Assembly: GCA_032191485.1 (NCBI GenBank)
Contig: JAVDOI010000005.1
Span: 10,841,431 to 10,905,430 of the forward strand
DNA: 64,000 nucleotides
Source: Leptoclinus maculatus
Lineage: Eukaryota; Chordata; Actinopteri; Perciformes; Stichaeidae
Direction of reading: 5' to 3'
Within the stretch, counting starts at the first letter, position 1; each line of letters starts with the position of its first letter. A program made the position numbers and the translations under genes. Shown piece by piece: positions 14,787-24,574 of the stretch. The notes beneath the pieces were generated by a model, which had not been told where the DNA came from, did no database searches, and saw only the letters and a program-made list of their open reading frames with translations.

Positions 14787-15112
14787 CTAACAATGCCTCC
14801 AAGTCGTGTGTGTGTGTGTAGACAGACAGACAGACCTAACAATGCCTCCAACTCGTGTGTGTGTGCGTGTGTGTAGAAAAACAGACAGACAGACTGACAG
14901 ACCTAACAATAACTCCAAGTCGTGTCTGTCTGTCTGTCTGTCTTTCTTTCTACACTGACAGACCTAACAATGCCTCCAAGTCGTGTGTGTGTGTGTACAG
15001 ACAGTCAGACAGAGAGAGTCAGGCAGAGAGACAGACAAAGTCAGAGTCAGAGAGACAGACAGAAAGTCAGACTGATAGAAAAGAGAGAGAATGAAGAGAG
15101 ATAGACGGATAG
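707..15112 (+). repeat. Recurrent 115-180-bp GTCAGAGAGA block inside the array
   Basis: A longer block interrupts the minisatellite eleven times. It starts with ACAGTCAGAC, runs through AGTCAGAGAGACAGACAG and AGGCAGAGAGACAGAC segments, and ends GATAGACGGATAGTTGTGCC. Approximate copies are 707-885, 1366-1540, 2653-2805, 3766-3945, 5313-5490, 6797-6970, 7139-7320, 12706-12885, 12952-13125, 13475-13655 and 14999-15112. No copy lies between about 7320 and 12700. The last copy marks the right edge of the array and lacks the usual trailing core. The copies differ by small indels and substitutions, for example AAGAGAGAGAATGAAAGAGC against AAGAGAGACAATGAAAGAG. The pattern suggests a higher-order unit spread by unequal exchange; that mechanism is inference. 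Confidence 0.9.
11252..11312 (-). repeat. Inverted segment within the minisatellite
   Basis: Here the core appears as its reverse complement (CACGACCTGAGGCATTGTTA followed by GGTCTGTTTGTCTGTC). The neighbouring units on both sides read in the usual orientation. The flanking CAGA and CTGT tracts supply the inverted arms that could mediate a local flip. It is the only core-inverted unit I noticed in the array. Confidence 0.85.
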
Positions 15113-16571
15113 AGAAAAAAAGGATAGTCAAATATATTATTCAATAAAAATGTCATTAACCCTTTTATCACTAGGCCTTTTTTTGGCTGCTGCTCGAAAA
15201 TACTATACCCATACTCAAAGGGGGCCTTACTCTCTAACTACAAGGTCCATTTGAATAATTTCAATTCATTAATAACACTCAAGTGGGTGAGCTTTGATGA
15301 GAGGTGTACATATTGTGTATATGTTACTGGTTAATACCAAATGAAGATGGAACACAGCTCAAATGGAAAACAAATTTCAGGTTCGCCTGATTGATATTGA
15401 TTGATTTATTTGAAATAATGCAGATTGAAGCCTAAAATACTCAACAATCATAGCACAACACGTTTGAAGTCTCCACAAAACAGATTTTACTTCGATTGAG
15501 TGAAGCAGGCCCACGTTATAAGGCTTCAGTACGGAGAAATCATGCGAGATCAAGCGAGGTCAAGCCAAAATTCTCATTTTGGAACCAGCTGTTGCAGCTG
15601 TTCTATTTTAATTTGATATACTATATAACTATATATTTCACTTGTTTATCACTAATATTGTTCAATGACATCATCATACAGCAGTTTGGCATCATTTTGA
15701 GCCATTTTGAGCCACTGTGAGCCATTTTGAGCTCTCTGACGCTCTCATAATTCTCCTTCATGGAATTTTCTCGTCTCTGTGTGTGTGTGTATGTGGGTCT
15801 TCCTAAGGCCTGTGATTGGCGGATTTTGATCATGTGACCACTTTTTCGAACCGGGAGAATGAAACAAATGCACCAGGAAGTTCCTTGAGATGACTCACTG
15901 ACTTTCTAGCCACTAAAAAGCCAAAGGCGCGCCGAGCCTCCCCCGAGAGTAAAATCATTGGCTCAACAGTAAAAGGCGGACCATCTCATCATACATGCAT
16001 TGTAAAAGTCCGCCATTTCGTCACAAACATACTGAAACACAGAGACACACACACACAGACGAGAGAACATGTCCGAACACGTTTGAAATGGATTACCGGC
16101 AGTTTCCAGCGTTTTTCTTCAAGAAAATCATCTCAAGGTACGAAGCGTTTACATTTTGCGGAGCTGTTGTTGAGCCGTTGTTTGTCGGTTTTCTTGCTAT
16201 AAGTTTTTAATGGTTTCAAGGAGAGGAATATGAAAGATACGAGTGGATTCGCTGTAGAGTCCTCGTGCTTTCTGATCTACGGGTCGGCCATGATCGCAGT
16301 TAGTTTTGTCTTGGTATCTGAAAACGAAGTGCGTAGCTCGCTGTTTCCTGGCAAAAAAATACGTAAAACTGTAGTAGTACTTCTGGTATATTTCGTGTAT
16401 AACTGTTTTTTGAGTGAGTAAAATGATTCTGTTTTTTTCGGCCAGAATCTCATCGTTATATAGGTATATGATATGTCATAAAATATAATTTTATTCATTT
16501 AGCAAACGTGATTTGTACTACATGTGCGTACTACATGTGCGTTATATATGGGGCACTCGCGGCAAAAAGGT
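15113..16571. other. Non-coding region, no gene recognised
   Basis: Between the minisatellite and the 185-bp satellite there is AT-rich sequence without a supported coding exon. It has short internal repetition around 15695-15735, where GAGCCATTTTGAGC-like phrases recur, and a CA/GT-rich patch near 15775 and 16030. TTAACCCTTT at 15156 resembles one end of a piggyBac-type element, but I found no matching opposite end. Short open frames here resemble nothing I know. Confidence 0.6.
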
Positions 16572-18095
16572 TGCCTAGAGATCCATTTTCACTTTGTTAT
16601 GGTCTTAAAAGACGTTTCAGACTGACATGAGGCCAAAAGTTGATTTTGTGAAAGTAAACATAGTTTCAAATATTTTCTTCAAAAAAGTGTCTCAGGACAG
16701 TTGATTTCACAGTTTCATGTCATTTTCATGAATATCTGCTGCTTTCATCACTTTAATGCCTAGAGATCCATTTTCACTTTTGTATGCTCTTAAAAGACGT
16801 TTCAGACTGAGAGGAGGCCAAAAATGTATTTTGTGAAAGTAAACATAGTTTCAAAGATTTTCTTCAAAAAAGTGTCTCAGGATAGTTGATTTCACAGTTT
16901 CATGTCATTTTCATGAATGTCTGCTGCTTTCAGCACTTTACTGCATGGAGATGCATTTTCACTTTTTTATGCTCTTAAAAGACGTTTCAGACTGAGAGGA
17001 GGCCAAAAGTTGATTTTGTGAAAGTAAACATAGTTTCAAAGATTTTCTTCAAAAAAGTGTCTCAGGACAGTTGATTTCACAGTTTCATGTCATTTTCATG
17101 AATATCTGCTGCTTTCATCACTTTAATGCCTAGAGATCCATTTTCACTTTTTTATGCTCTTAAAAGACGTTTCAGACTGAGAGGAGGCCAAAAGTTGATT
17201 TTGTGAAAGTAAACATAGTTTCAAAGATTTTCTTCAAAAAAGTGTCTCAGGATAGTTGATTTCACAGTTTCATGTCATTTTCATGAATGTCTGCTGCTTT
17301 CAGCACTTTACTGCATGGAGATGCATTTTCACTTTTTTTATGCTCTTGAAAGACGTTTCAGACTGAGAGGAGGCCAAAAGTTGATTTTGTGAAAGTAAAC
17401 ATAGTTTCAAAGATTTTCTTCAAAAAAGTGTCTCAGGACAGTTGATTTCACAGTTTCATGTCATTTTCATGAATATCTGCTGCTTTCATCACTTTAATGC
17501 CTAGAGATCCATTTTCACTTTTTTATGCTCTTAAAAGACGTTTCAGACTGAGAGGAGGCCAAAAGTTGATTTTGTGAAAGTAAACATAGTTTCAAAGATT
17601 TTCTTCAAAAAAGTGTCTCAGGATAGTTGATTTCACAGTTTCATGTCATTTTCATGAATGTCTGCTGCTTTCAGCACTTTACTGCATGGAGATGCATTTT
17701 CACTTTTTTTATGTTCTTAAAAGACGTTTCAGACTGAGAGGAGGCCAAAAGTTGATTTTGTGAAAGTAAACATAGTTTCAAAGATTTTCTTCAAAAAAGT
17801 GTCTCAGGACAGTTGATTTCACAGTTTCATGTCATTTTCATGAATATCTGCTGCTTTCATCACTTTAATGCCTAGAGATCCATTTTCACTTTTTTATGCT
17901 CTTAAAAGACGTTTCAGACTGAGAGGAGGCCAAAAGTTGATTTTGTGAAAGTAAACATAGTTTCAAAGATTTTTTTCAAAAAAGTGTCTCAGGACAGTTG
18001 ATTTCACAGTTTCATGTTATTTTCATGAATATCTGCTGCTTTCAGCACTTTACTGCATGGGGTTACATTTTCACTTTTTTTGCTCTTCAAAGAAG
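16572..18095 (+). repeat. 185-bp satellite, about 8.2 copies, with dimeric higher-order period
   Basis: Unit starts (the TGC before CTAGAG or ATGGAG) fall at 16572, 16757, 16942, 17127, 17312, 17498, 17683, 17869 and 18054, a period of 185-186 bp. Every unit contains TCTTAAAAGACGTTTCAGAC, GTGAAAGTAAACATAGTTTC and TCATGTCATTTTCATGAAT, or close variants. Two subtypes alternate. Type A begins CCTAGAGATCC and type B begins GCATGGAGATGC, and the subtypes also differ at GATAGTTG/GACAGTTG and at GAATGTCTG/GAATATCTG. The order is A A B A B A B A B, giving a higher-order repeat of about 371 bp. The ninth copy is truncated and diverged. No gene lies in this segment. Confidence 0.95.
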
Positions 18096-18344
18096 TTAAG
18101 ATGCGTGATGATGTCTCTGGAGGTTGACTGTGTTATTATAAGTAATGGTCAGGAATAGATCCTCAATCTAACACACCACAGCATTTTTAAAGTAAGGTAC
18201 ATGTGCAATGAAAACATGCAAACATACGTATGGTCTTTTAATGTATGACTACTCAAACTGTGTATCCAAAAGGTTGGGAGCTTTTGTTCTATAACATTAA
18301 GAAGCAGGTCAAATAAGTTTAACTAACTTACTGCATCTTTCACG

Positions 18345-18346
18345 CT

Positions 18347-18393
<47 letters not shown>

Positions 18394-18425
18394 TCTCTCT
18401 CTGTGTGTGTGTCTCTCTCATACAA
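18345..18425. repeat. GT/CT microsatellite
   Basis: A (GT)n tract passes into mixed CT and GT dinucleotides, and forms the left lead-in to the first copy of the repeated module described next. A similar lead-in of (CA)n or (CTGT)n precedes the other two module copies. Confidence 0.9.
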
Positions 18426-19460
18426 TCATTCAGGTCTTAGAGGACTTTTTCCCCCCCACCACACACACACACCCCATTTTAAAATAAAAGCCCCACAGAA
18501 TGAATTCTAACTGAAATGCTAGTGAAGAAACCTGTCATTTATCTAACATTATGATTCTGTCTCCTCTCCCTTTCCCCCCCCCCCCACACCATTTCAAAAT
18601 AAAAGCCCCGCAGAGTGAATTCTAACTGAAATGTTTGTGATGAAGCTCTTACTAATACTGTGACAACTATTACTACTGCTGATAATATTTCTAGTATTAC
18701 TACTACTGCTACTAGTACTACTACTACTGCTACTTCAAATACTGCCATTACTATTACTACTACTTCTTCTACTACTACTACTGTTATATTAAATACTACG
18801 ACCACTACTACAGCTATTACTACGACTACTGATACTACTACTTCTTCTAATTACTAATACTTCTACTACTAATAATACTTCTACTACAACTACAACTTCT
18901 ACTACTACTACAAATATCACTCCTGCTACTACTAGTACTTATTCTAATGCTACTAATACTTCTACTACTAATAATACTTCTACTACTAATAATACTTCTA
19001 CTACAACTGCAACTTCTACTACTACTACTACAAATATCACTACTACTGACATTTTTTTAAGCTACAGAAACCGTTCAAATATCAAAATGTTCAGCTTTCA
19101 GGAGAGCGGTGATATGACTTTTCATATTTGTAATCTTTAAACTTTTTGAATTATTAAGCTTTTTGCAAATTGTTTTTTAATGGGATGTGTATGGAGAAAA
19201 TCTTCAAATCCTGTTAAACTTCTTCAACTTTCAAAGCCTTCTCCTTCCTCATACTTTCAGCTACAGACACCATAGTTAGACATTTCAACTAGAAGGGGTT
19301 TCAGCAGTGCAGTTTAAGTGCTTTCGGGCTTCAACATTATTCAGACAGGTAGTCTCCCATTTCTGTATTTTCAGCAATGTTTTTGCGATTCATTTCAGCT
19401 TTCAGCATTCCAACGCATTTTCACCAGGAAATGCATTTTCTAGTTATATTTGTTACTGAA
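18412..19460 (+). repeat. Repeated module, copy 1 of 3
   Basis: The order is: TCATTCAGGTCTTAGAGGAC, a C-rich/CA tract, one or more subunits containing AATAAAAGCCCCACAGAATG and AATTCTAACTGAAATG, a long imperfect ACT/CTA trinucleotide stretch (about 18660-19045), then AAGCTACAGAAACCGTTCAA, TAATGGGATGTGTATGGAGA, ACTTTCAGCTACAGACACCA and CATTTCAACTAGAAGGG. The same order recurs at about 22441-22970 and 23209-24290. It is probably a dispersed or duplicated non-coding repeat. I do not recognise the family. The trinucleotide tract gives spurious Thr-rich and Val-rich open frames. Confidence 0.85.
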
Positions 19461-19501
19461 AATTGCATTGTGCAGTACTGTTCGGTTCTGCTCGGTCCAC
19501 T

Positions 19502-19521
19502 CGAGGACCAATTGGTCCTCG
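19502..19521. other. Perfect 20-bp palindrome
   Basis: CGAGGACCAATTGGTCCTCG is identical to its own reverse complement. It lies in the GC-richer patch between the first repeated module and the inverted satellite copy. No function can be assigned; a chance or element-internal palindrome is possible. Confidence 0.85.
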
Positions 19522-19689
19522 CTCGGGCCCAGAAGGTTTTAAGCTTTTAGCATATTTTGTTTTTAATGGGTTTCTATGGAGAAAATGTTCAAATCCCCTT
19601 CAACTTTCAAATCCTTCAACTTCCTCATACTTTCAGCTACAGAGACCATTTCAACTTTCAAATGTTGAGAAAATCCTTAACTATTGCTG

Positions 19690-20035
19690 AGTGATTCCGC
19701 TTGTTGATATCTTTTAAACTTTTTGAACTGTAGCATTTTTACTTTTATGATTTTTCAGTCGTTTTCTGACTTTATAATGGGTGTGTATTGCGCAGCTTAG
19801 AGTGCGTGATGTCACCGCTAGAGTGAAGAGCAGCTTGAGATTCTGATGAAAAAAAGATTTGTCTTTTGCCACCGACTCCACAATTTTCACTCTTCATGCA
19901 TAATTTCTGGATGTAAAAGTAGCTAATCTTGTCCTTGTCGTAAAAAACTGACTGTGGAATTCCACAGACTTACACATTTGGCACAGTAGCCTTTAATTGA
20001 GAGGAAAACCAAGTTTCTGCTCCATAGAGACCAAC
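19690..20035. other. Non-coding, nothing recognised
   Basis: AT-rich sequence between the end of the first repeated module region and the inverted satellite unit. It contains no exon-like or RNA-like signal that I can support. Confidence 0.5.
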
Positions 20036-20262
20036 TGTCCTGAGCCACTTTTTTGAAGAAAATCTTTGAAACTATGTTTACTTTCACAAAATCAACTTTT
20101 GACCTCCTCTCAGTCTGAAACGTCTTTTAAGAGCATAAAAGGCTGATAATGTACCTTATACCAGTAAAGGTGTCTAAGCATCAGATTCTAATGAAAACAT
20201 CATGAAACGGTCAAATCAACTGTACCGAGGCACTTTCTTTCACTTTCTTTCACAAAATCCAC
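20036..20262 (-). repeat. Inverted copy of the 185-bp satellite unit
   Basis: On the plus strand this stretch reads as the reverse complement of the satellite: CTGAGCCACTTTTTTGAAGA, GAAACTATGTTTACTTTCAC, then CAGTCTGAAACGTCTTTTAA. The recognisable unit runs to about 20140. A weaker second piece with TTTCACAAAATCCACTTTCT follows up to the edge of the copia fragment. Together with the direct array at 16572-18095 it forms a large imperfect inverted repeat with a spacer of about 2 kb. Confidence 0.88.
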
Positions 20263-21958
20263 TTTCTGTTTTGTGCGATTGTTAAAGCATCTGTTCCTCA
20301 CTACCGCTGCTGTCTGCACTGCATAGGTCCATAACTCCTTTGGCAACTCGCTCTCTATTAGCATACACCTAGCCATGTCAAACAAGGTGCACCAATTTCG
20401 CTCAGCTGTACCCTTCTGGTGCAGTGAGTATGTGCTGAGGTCTCATGTCTAATCCCATTTCTGCTGAGTAGTGCCTGGTAATTCTTTCCCATGAATTCTG
20501 TACCATTGTCAGACCTGATACGTTTAATCTTCCCATACGGGGCGGTATCAGCAAGGAACTTCTCTGTTGCGGTTACTGTGTCACTCTTATTTTTTAGAAA
20601 GTACACAAACACTGCACTGGAATAATCATCAGTGAATGATAAGGCAAACCTATACCCGTCTCTGGACTCTGGGTTTATTGGTCCCGCTACATCTGTGTGT
20701 ACCAACTCTAGAGCTGCTGTGGCTCTTACATCAGGCTCCCTGTTCCTAGTTTGGATAAACTTTCCCTGAGTGCACACTTCGCAATGAAGGTCAGGTCTGT
20801 CTGTTTTACCCTTGATAGTCATACCATCAACAACACTCTGTAACTTCTGAATATCATCATAATTACAGTGCCCTAAAATCTCATGCCATGTCTGCATATC
20901 AAAACACCCTTTTTGATATGCAGTCATCACATTCATCATCTACTGTTTGTAGGTAGTATAGTCTGTTGTACTCATGAATGTGGAATTTTATACCGTCTCT
21001 GTTTTGTAGGACGTCTTTCCCTTGTTTGAAGATTACTGTCGCTCCGCTGGCAGTAGCTGCTTTTACAGAAAAGATGTCCTGCGGGTATGAGGAGATGTAC
21101 AACGCGTTGTGTTGGGGCGTTGACCTCTGCTGTCCACCAAGCAAACCTTTGCGTCTCCTCTGTGCTCCGCGACTCAGTTGCACCTTGTGTCATCAGCCAA
21201 CTCCACGCAGTGTGTCTCGGCCTGGAACTCGTCGTCGAACTTCTTGAACTTTGCTATATCCGTGATTATGTGTGAAGTTGCCCCCGTGTCCACCATCAGA
21301 CCACACTCATTGACACCACGCCCTGGCTGGATCTCCTCGTCCTGGTCGCTTATCCGGAATGCATACTCTTTGCTGTTCACCTCCTCGGAAACTTTTCGCG
21401 CGTCGTCCCGCCGCTGTTTCCGTCTGCAAGTTGCGTCCCGATGTGTGTTGCTTTTACAGTGGCTACACCACTGCTTGCGTTGACAAGCTCTGGCTTTGTG
21501 TCCTCTGAGGCCACATCTGAAGCACACCATGTCCACACTCTCGGCTCCGCGGTCACTTGCACTTGTCACAGCGGGTCTGACACTTTGTTGCGTTCGCGCC
21601 TTCATGACGTTGTCGTCGGACGCTGTTACACGCATCTTCTCGGTGTCCTCGTAGCTCCATAGTTTAGTTTTAAATTCGGCAAAAGGCATTGCCTGCTCAC
21701 TTTTCGTGACATGAATAGCAAACGGTTTAAATGATTCTGGCAGTCCCTTCAAAATCATTGCTACTAATAGCCCGTTCTCAATGCTGTGATGGCGGTCTCT
21801 GCGCGTATAACGTACTCCATCACACTCTCACTGCTCGACTTTTGAAGTGAAGTCAGTTCTGTATACAAACTAATTACACGTGGCTTCCATTTGCCAGCAT
21901 AATAGTCTCTCAGAGTCTTTAGTGCTTTCCGCCCATCGTCTGCCGCCTCTCTCATTCA
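20262..21958 (-). mobile_element. Decayed copia-type (Ty1/copia) gag-pol fragment
   Basis: Read on the minus strand from 21958, the order is a gag-like region, then two CCHC zinc knuckles spaced C-x2-C-x4-H-x4-C (within about 21524-21426), an aspartic protease with its DTGA active site at about 21290, a gag-pre-integrase HHCC region (20900-20790), and the integrase core with its first catalytic Asp in HTDVAGP and second Asp in RSDNGTEF. Protease-before-integrase, with integrase ahead of where reverse transcriptase should be, is the copia order. No reverse transcriptase, RNase H or LTR is seen. The frame breaks at about 21770, 21180, 20930 and 20405, so it cannot make a polyprotein. It abuts the inverted satellite on one side and a hairpin minisatellite on the other. 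Confidence 0.88.
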
Positions 21959-22033
21959 GTGTGGCTTTGTAGCACAAAGGCAGTAAAACTGCCTGTGCCA
22001 AAGCACACTGTATATAATCCATCGGGCTTAATA

Positions 22034-22249
22034 ATTGTTGGAATGCTTTTAAGCATTCCAACTATTGTTATCCTCTTCTTTATTGTTGGAATGCTTTTAA
22101 GCATTCCAAGTATTGTTATCCTATTCTTTATTGTTGGAATGCTTTTAAGCATTCCAAGTATTGTTATCCTCTTCTTTATTGTTGGAATGCTTTTAAGCAT
22201 TCCAAGTATTGTTATCCTATTCTTTATTGTTGGAATGCTTTTAAGCATT
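22034..22249. repeat. 48-bp minisatellite with a hairpin in every unit
   Basis: About 4.5 copies of a 48-bp unit. Each unit contains GGAATGCTTTTAAGCATTCC, an inverted repeat with 9-bp arms around a central TT, followed by a linker such as ATTGTTATCCTCTTC. The copies are nearly identical (C/G at one position, CTC/CTA at another). Because 48 is divisible by three and no stop falls in one frame on each strand, both strands are open for about 98 codons. This is a side effect of the period, not evidence of a protein. It sits at the 5' edge of the copia fragment. Confidence 0.92.
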
Positions 22250-22383
22250 GATTAGTCTCATGGTTTTGGTATGAAGGGCATATGTTTGACAGGTAGTTTT
22301 GTTGAAAATCACTGTTCACTCTAATCTCTCACACAGGTGTTCCTATGAGCTCATTAGTGTTGATAAACACACAGAGGCACTGA

Positions 22384-22421
<38 letters not shown>

Positions 22422-22440
22422 TCTCCCTCTATCTCTCTGT

Positions 22441-22970
22441 GTCTCTCTCTCATTCAGGTCTTAGAGATCTTTAGAGGACTCCCCCCCACACACACACACC
22501 CCATATTAAAATAAAAGCCCCACAGAATGAATTCTAACTGAAATGCTAACTTCTACTACTACTGCTACTACAAATATCACTACTGCTACAACTAGTACTT
22601 ATTCTAATGCTACTAATACTTCTACTCCTAATAATACTTCTAATACAACTACAACTTCTACTACTACTACTACAAATATCACTACTGCTGACAGTTTTTT
22701 TAAGCTACAGAAACCGTTCAAATATGAAAATGTTCAGCTTTCAGGAGAGGGGTAATATGACTTTCCATATCTTTAATCTTTAAACATTAAGCTTTTTGTA
22801 ATTTCTTTTTAATGGGATGTGTATGGAGAAAATCTTAAAATCCTGTTAAACTTTCAAACTCTTCTTCTTCCTCATACTTTCAGCTACAGACACCATAGTT
22901 AGACATTTCAACTAGAAGGGTTTTCAGCAGTGCAGTTTAAATGCTTTCGGGCTTCAACATTCTCTCTCTG
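22441..22970 (+). repeat. Repeated module, copy 2 of 3 (short)
   Basis: It has the same order of landmarks as the copy at 18412: TCATTCAGGTCTTAGAG, C/CA tract, AATAAAAGCCCCACAGAATG, trinucleotide stretch (22548-22690), AAGCTACAGAAACCGTTCAA and CATTTCAACTAGAAGGG. It has only one AATAAAAGCCCC subunit and a much shorter trinucleotide tract. It runs into the CTGT microsatellite at its right end. Confidence 0.82.
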
Positions 22971-22986
22971 TCTGTCTCTCTCTCTC

Positions 22987-23053
<67 letters not shown>

Positions 23054-23208
23054 CCTTCTGTCTGTCTGTCTGTCTCTGTCTGTCTGTCTGTCTCTCTCTC
23101 TGTCTGTCTGTCTTTCTCTCTGTCTGTCTGTCTTTCTGTCTGTCTGTCTCTCTGTCTCTGTCTGTCTGTCTCTCTCTCTGTCTGTCTCTCTCTCTCTCTG
23201 TGTGTGTC
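22963..23208. repeat. CTGT/CTCT microsatellite
   Basis: About 245 bp of interrupted (CTGT)n and (CT)n. It is the same tetranucleotide that dominates the first 15 kb, but without the core unit, so it is probably independent. Confidence 0.93.
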
Positions 23209-24290
23209 TCTCTCTCATACAGTCATTCAGGTCTTAGAGGACTTTTTCCCCTCCACCCCCCCCACCACACACACCCCATTTTCAAATAAAAGCCCCACAG
23301 AATGAATTCTAACTGAAATGCTTGTGATGAAACCTGTCATTTATCTAACAATATGATTCTGCCTCCTCTCCCTTTCTCCCCTCCCCCCACACACACACCA
23401 TTTCAAAATAAAAGCCCCAAAGAGTGAATTCTAACTGAAATGCTTGTAATGAAGCCTGCCATTTCATAACCTTGTTTATGTGTGTCAAACATTCTGATTA
23501 TGTCTCCTCTCCCCCCCACCCAGCCCCACCCTTTCAAAATAAAAGCCTCATGGATTAACTGTATTTAAACATTAAGCTCAAAATTAGGCTTTTGTGTTGA
23601 AATAATGAATGCTCTTACTAATACTGCGACAACTATTACTACTGCTGCTAATATTTCTAGTATTACTACTACTACTTCTGCTACTATTACTACTACTACT
23701 GCTATTACTGCTACTTCAAATACTGCAATTACTATTACTACTACTACTACTTATTCTACTACTACTACTGTTATATTAAGTACTATGACCACTACTACAG
23801 GTATTACTACAACTACTGATACTACTACTTCTAATTACTAATACTTCTACTACTAATAATACTTCTACTATAACTACAACTTCTACTAATACTACTACTA
23901 CAAATATCACTACTACTGACATTTTTTTAAGCTACAGAAACCGTTCAGCTTTCAGGAGAGGGGTGATATGACTTTTCATATTTGTAATCTTTAAACTTTT
24001 TGAATTATTAAGCTTTTTGCAATTTCTTTTTAATGGGATGTGTATGGAGAAAATCTTCAAATCCTGTTAAACTTCTTCAACTTTCAAAGCCTTCTCCTTC
24101 CTCATACTTTCAGCTACAGACACCATAGTTAGACATTTCAACTAGAAGGGGTTTCAGCAGTGCAGTTTAAATACTTTCAGGCTTCAACATTATTCAGACA
24201 GCTAGTCTCCCATTTCTTAATTTTCAGCAATGTTTTTACAATTCATTTCAGCTTTCAGCATTCCAATGCATTTTCTACTAGTAACTTTAA
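23209..24290 (+). repeat. Repeated module, copy 3 of 3
   Basis: This copy has three AATAAAAGCC-type subunits (about 23284, 23407 and 23538, period near 125 bp), a trinucleotide stretch at 23605-23920, and then the same right half as copy 1 through ACTTTCAGCTACAGACACCA and TTTCAGCATTCCAATGCATT. Copy 1 matches it along most of its length, so copies 1 and 3 are closer to each other in structure than to copy 2. Confidence 0.83.
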
Positions 24291-24574
24291 TCTTCAGTAT
24301 ATCTTATGATTGTGTCTGTAGAGTCTAAAAAAACAAACCTTGTGGACAACATCGTCATGATTTGGATTTGTATGTTTATGATTTTGTTAATTGAGTTATT
24401 TATGTATTCATTTATTAATTCAGTTTCCATTATTGTGCTATTTACGTATTTCATTTGCACACTTTCATGTTTATATCGTTTTTGTATATGTACTATTATT
24501 TTTTTCTAGAATTTGTATTTAGGCTGTAATAAAGTCAGTGAACAGTAAACAAACAAACAAAAAGAAAGGCATCC

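Larger units (their letters stand above)
150..15112. repeat. 15-kb compound minisatellite array
   Basis: This is a near-continuous tandem array of units of about 35-60 bp. Each unit combines a CAGA tract, the conserved core CCTAACAATGCCTCCAAGTC, and a GT tract that usually ends in a TGTGTAGA or TGTGTACAGA junction. Variants have the core CCTAACAATAACTCC, or a shortened core ending CCTCAGGTCGTG. Both the tetranucleotide and dinucleotide tracts vary in length from unit to unit. Many units carry the reverse-complement arm CTGTCTGTCTTTCTACACAG beside the forward arm TGTGTAGAAAGACAGACAG, so short inverted repeats are common. Long open frames on both strands follow from the periodicity and are not genes. 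Small unique interruptions occur at about 319-370 and where GTGCCAGACAGAC appears near 1950 and 3095. The function is unknown; the structure itself is certain. Confidence 0.97.

Noticed and set aside
207..15094. Dozens of open frames on both strands with repeated PPSRVCV or LGGIVRSV peptides
   Set aside because: They are translations of the minisatellite, occur in several frames and both strands, and have no start context or codon bias of a gene.
150..15112. Resemblance to a repeat-spacer (CRISPR-like) array
   Set aside because: The intervals are themselves simple CAGA/GT repeats of variable length, the host is a vertebrate, and no cas-like gene is present.
15156..15165. TTAACCCTTT as a piggyBac-type end
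   Set aside because: No matching inverted end with TTAA was found downstream and there is no transposase relic.
18539..18857. Thr-rich and Val-rich open frames (also 22543-22755 and 23605-23841)
   Set aside because: Direct translation of imperfect ACT/CTA trinucleotide repeats.
21952..22255. Overlapping 98-codon frames on both strands with hydrophobic repeats
   Set aside because: Caused by the 48-bp period being a multiple of three; no gene context.
22930..23289. Ser/Cys/Leu-rich and Arg/Thr/Asp-rich frames
   Set aside because: Translation of a CTGT/CTCT microsatellite on either strand.
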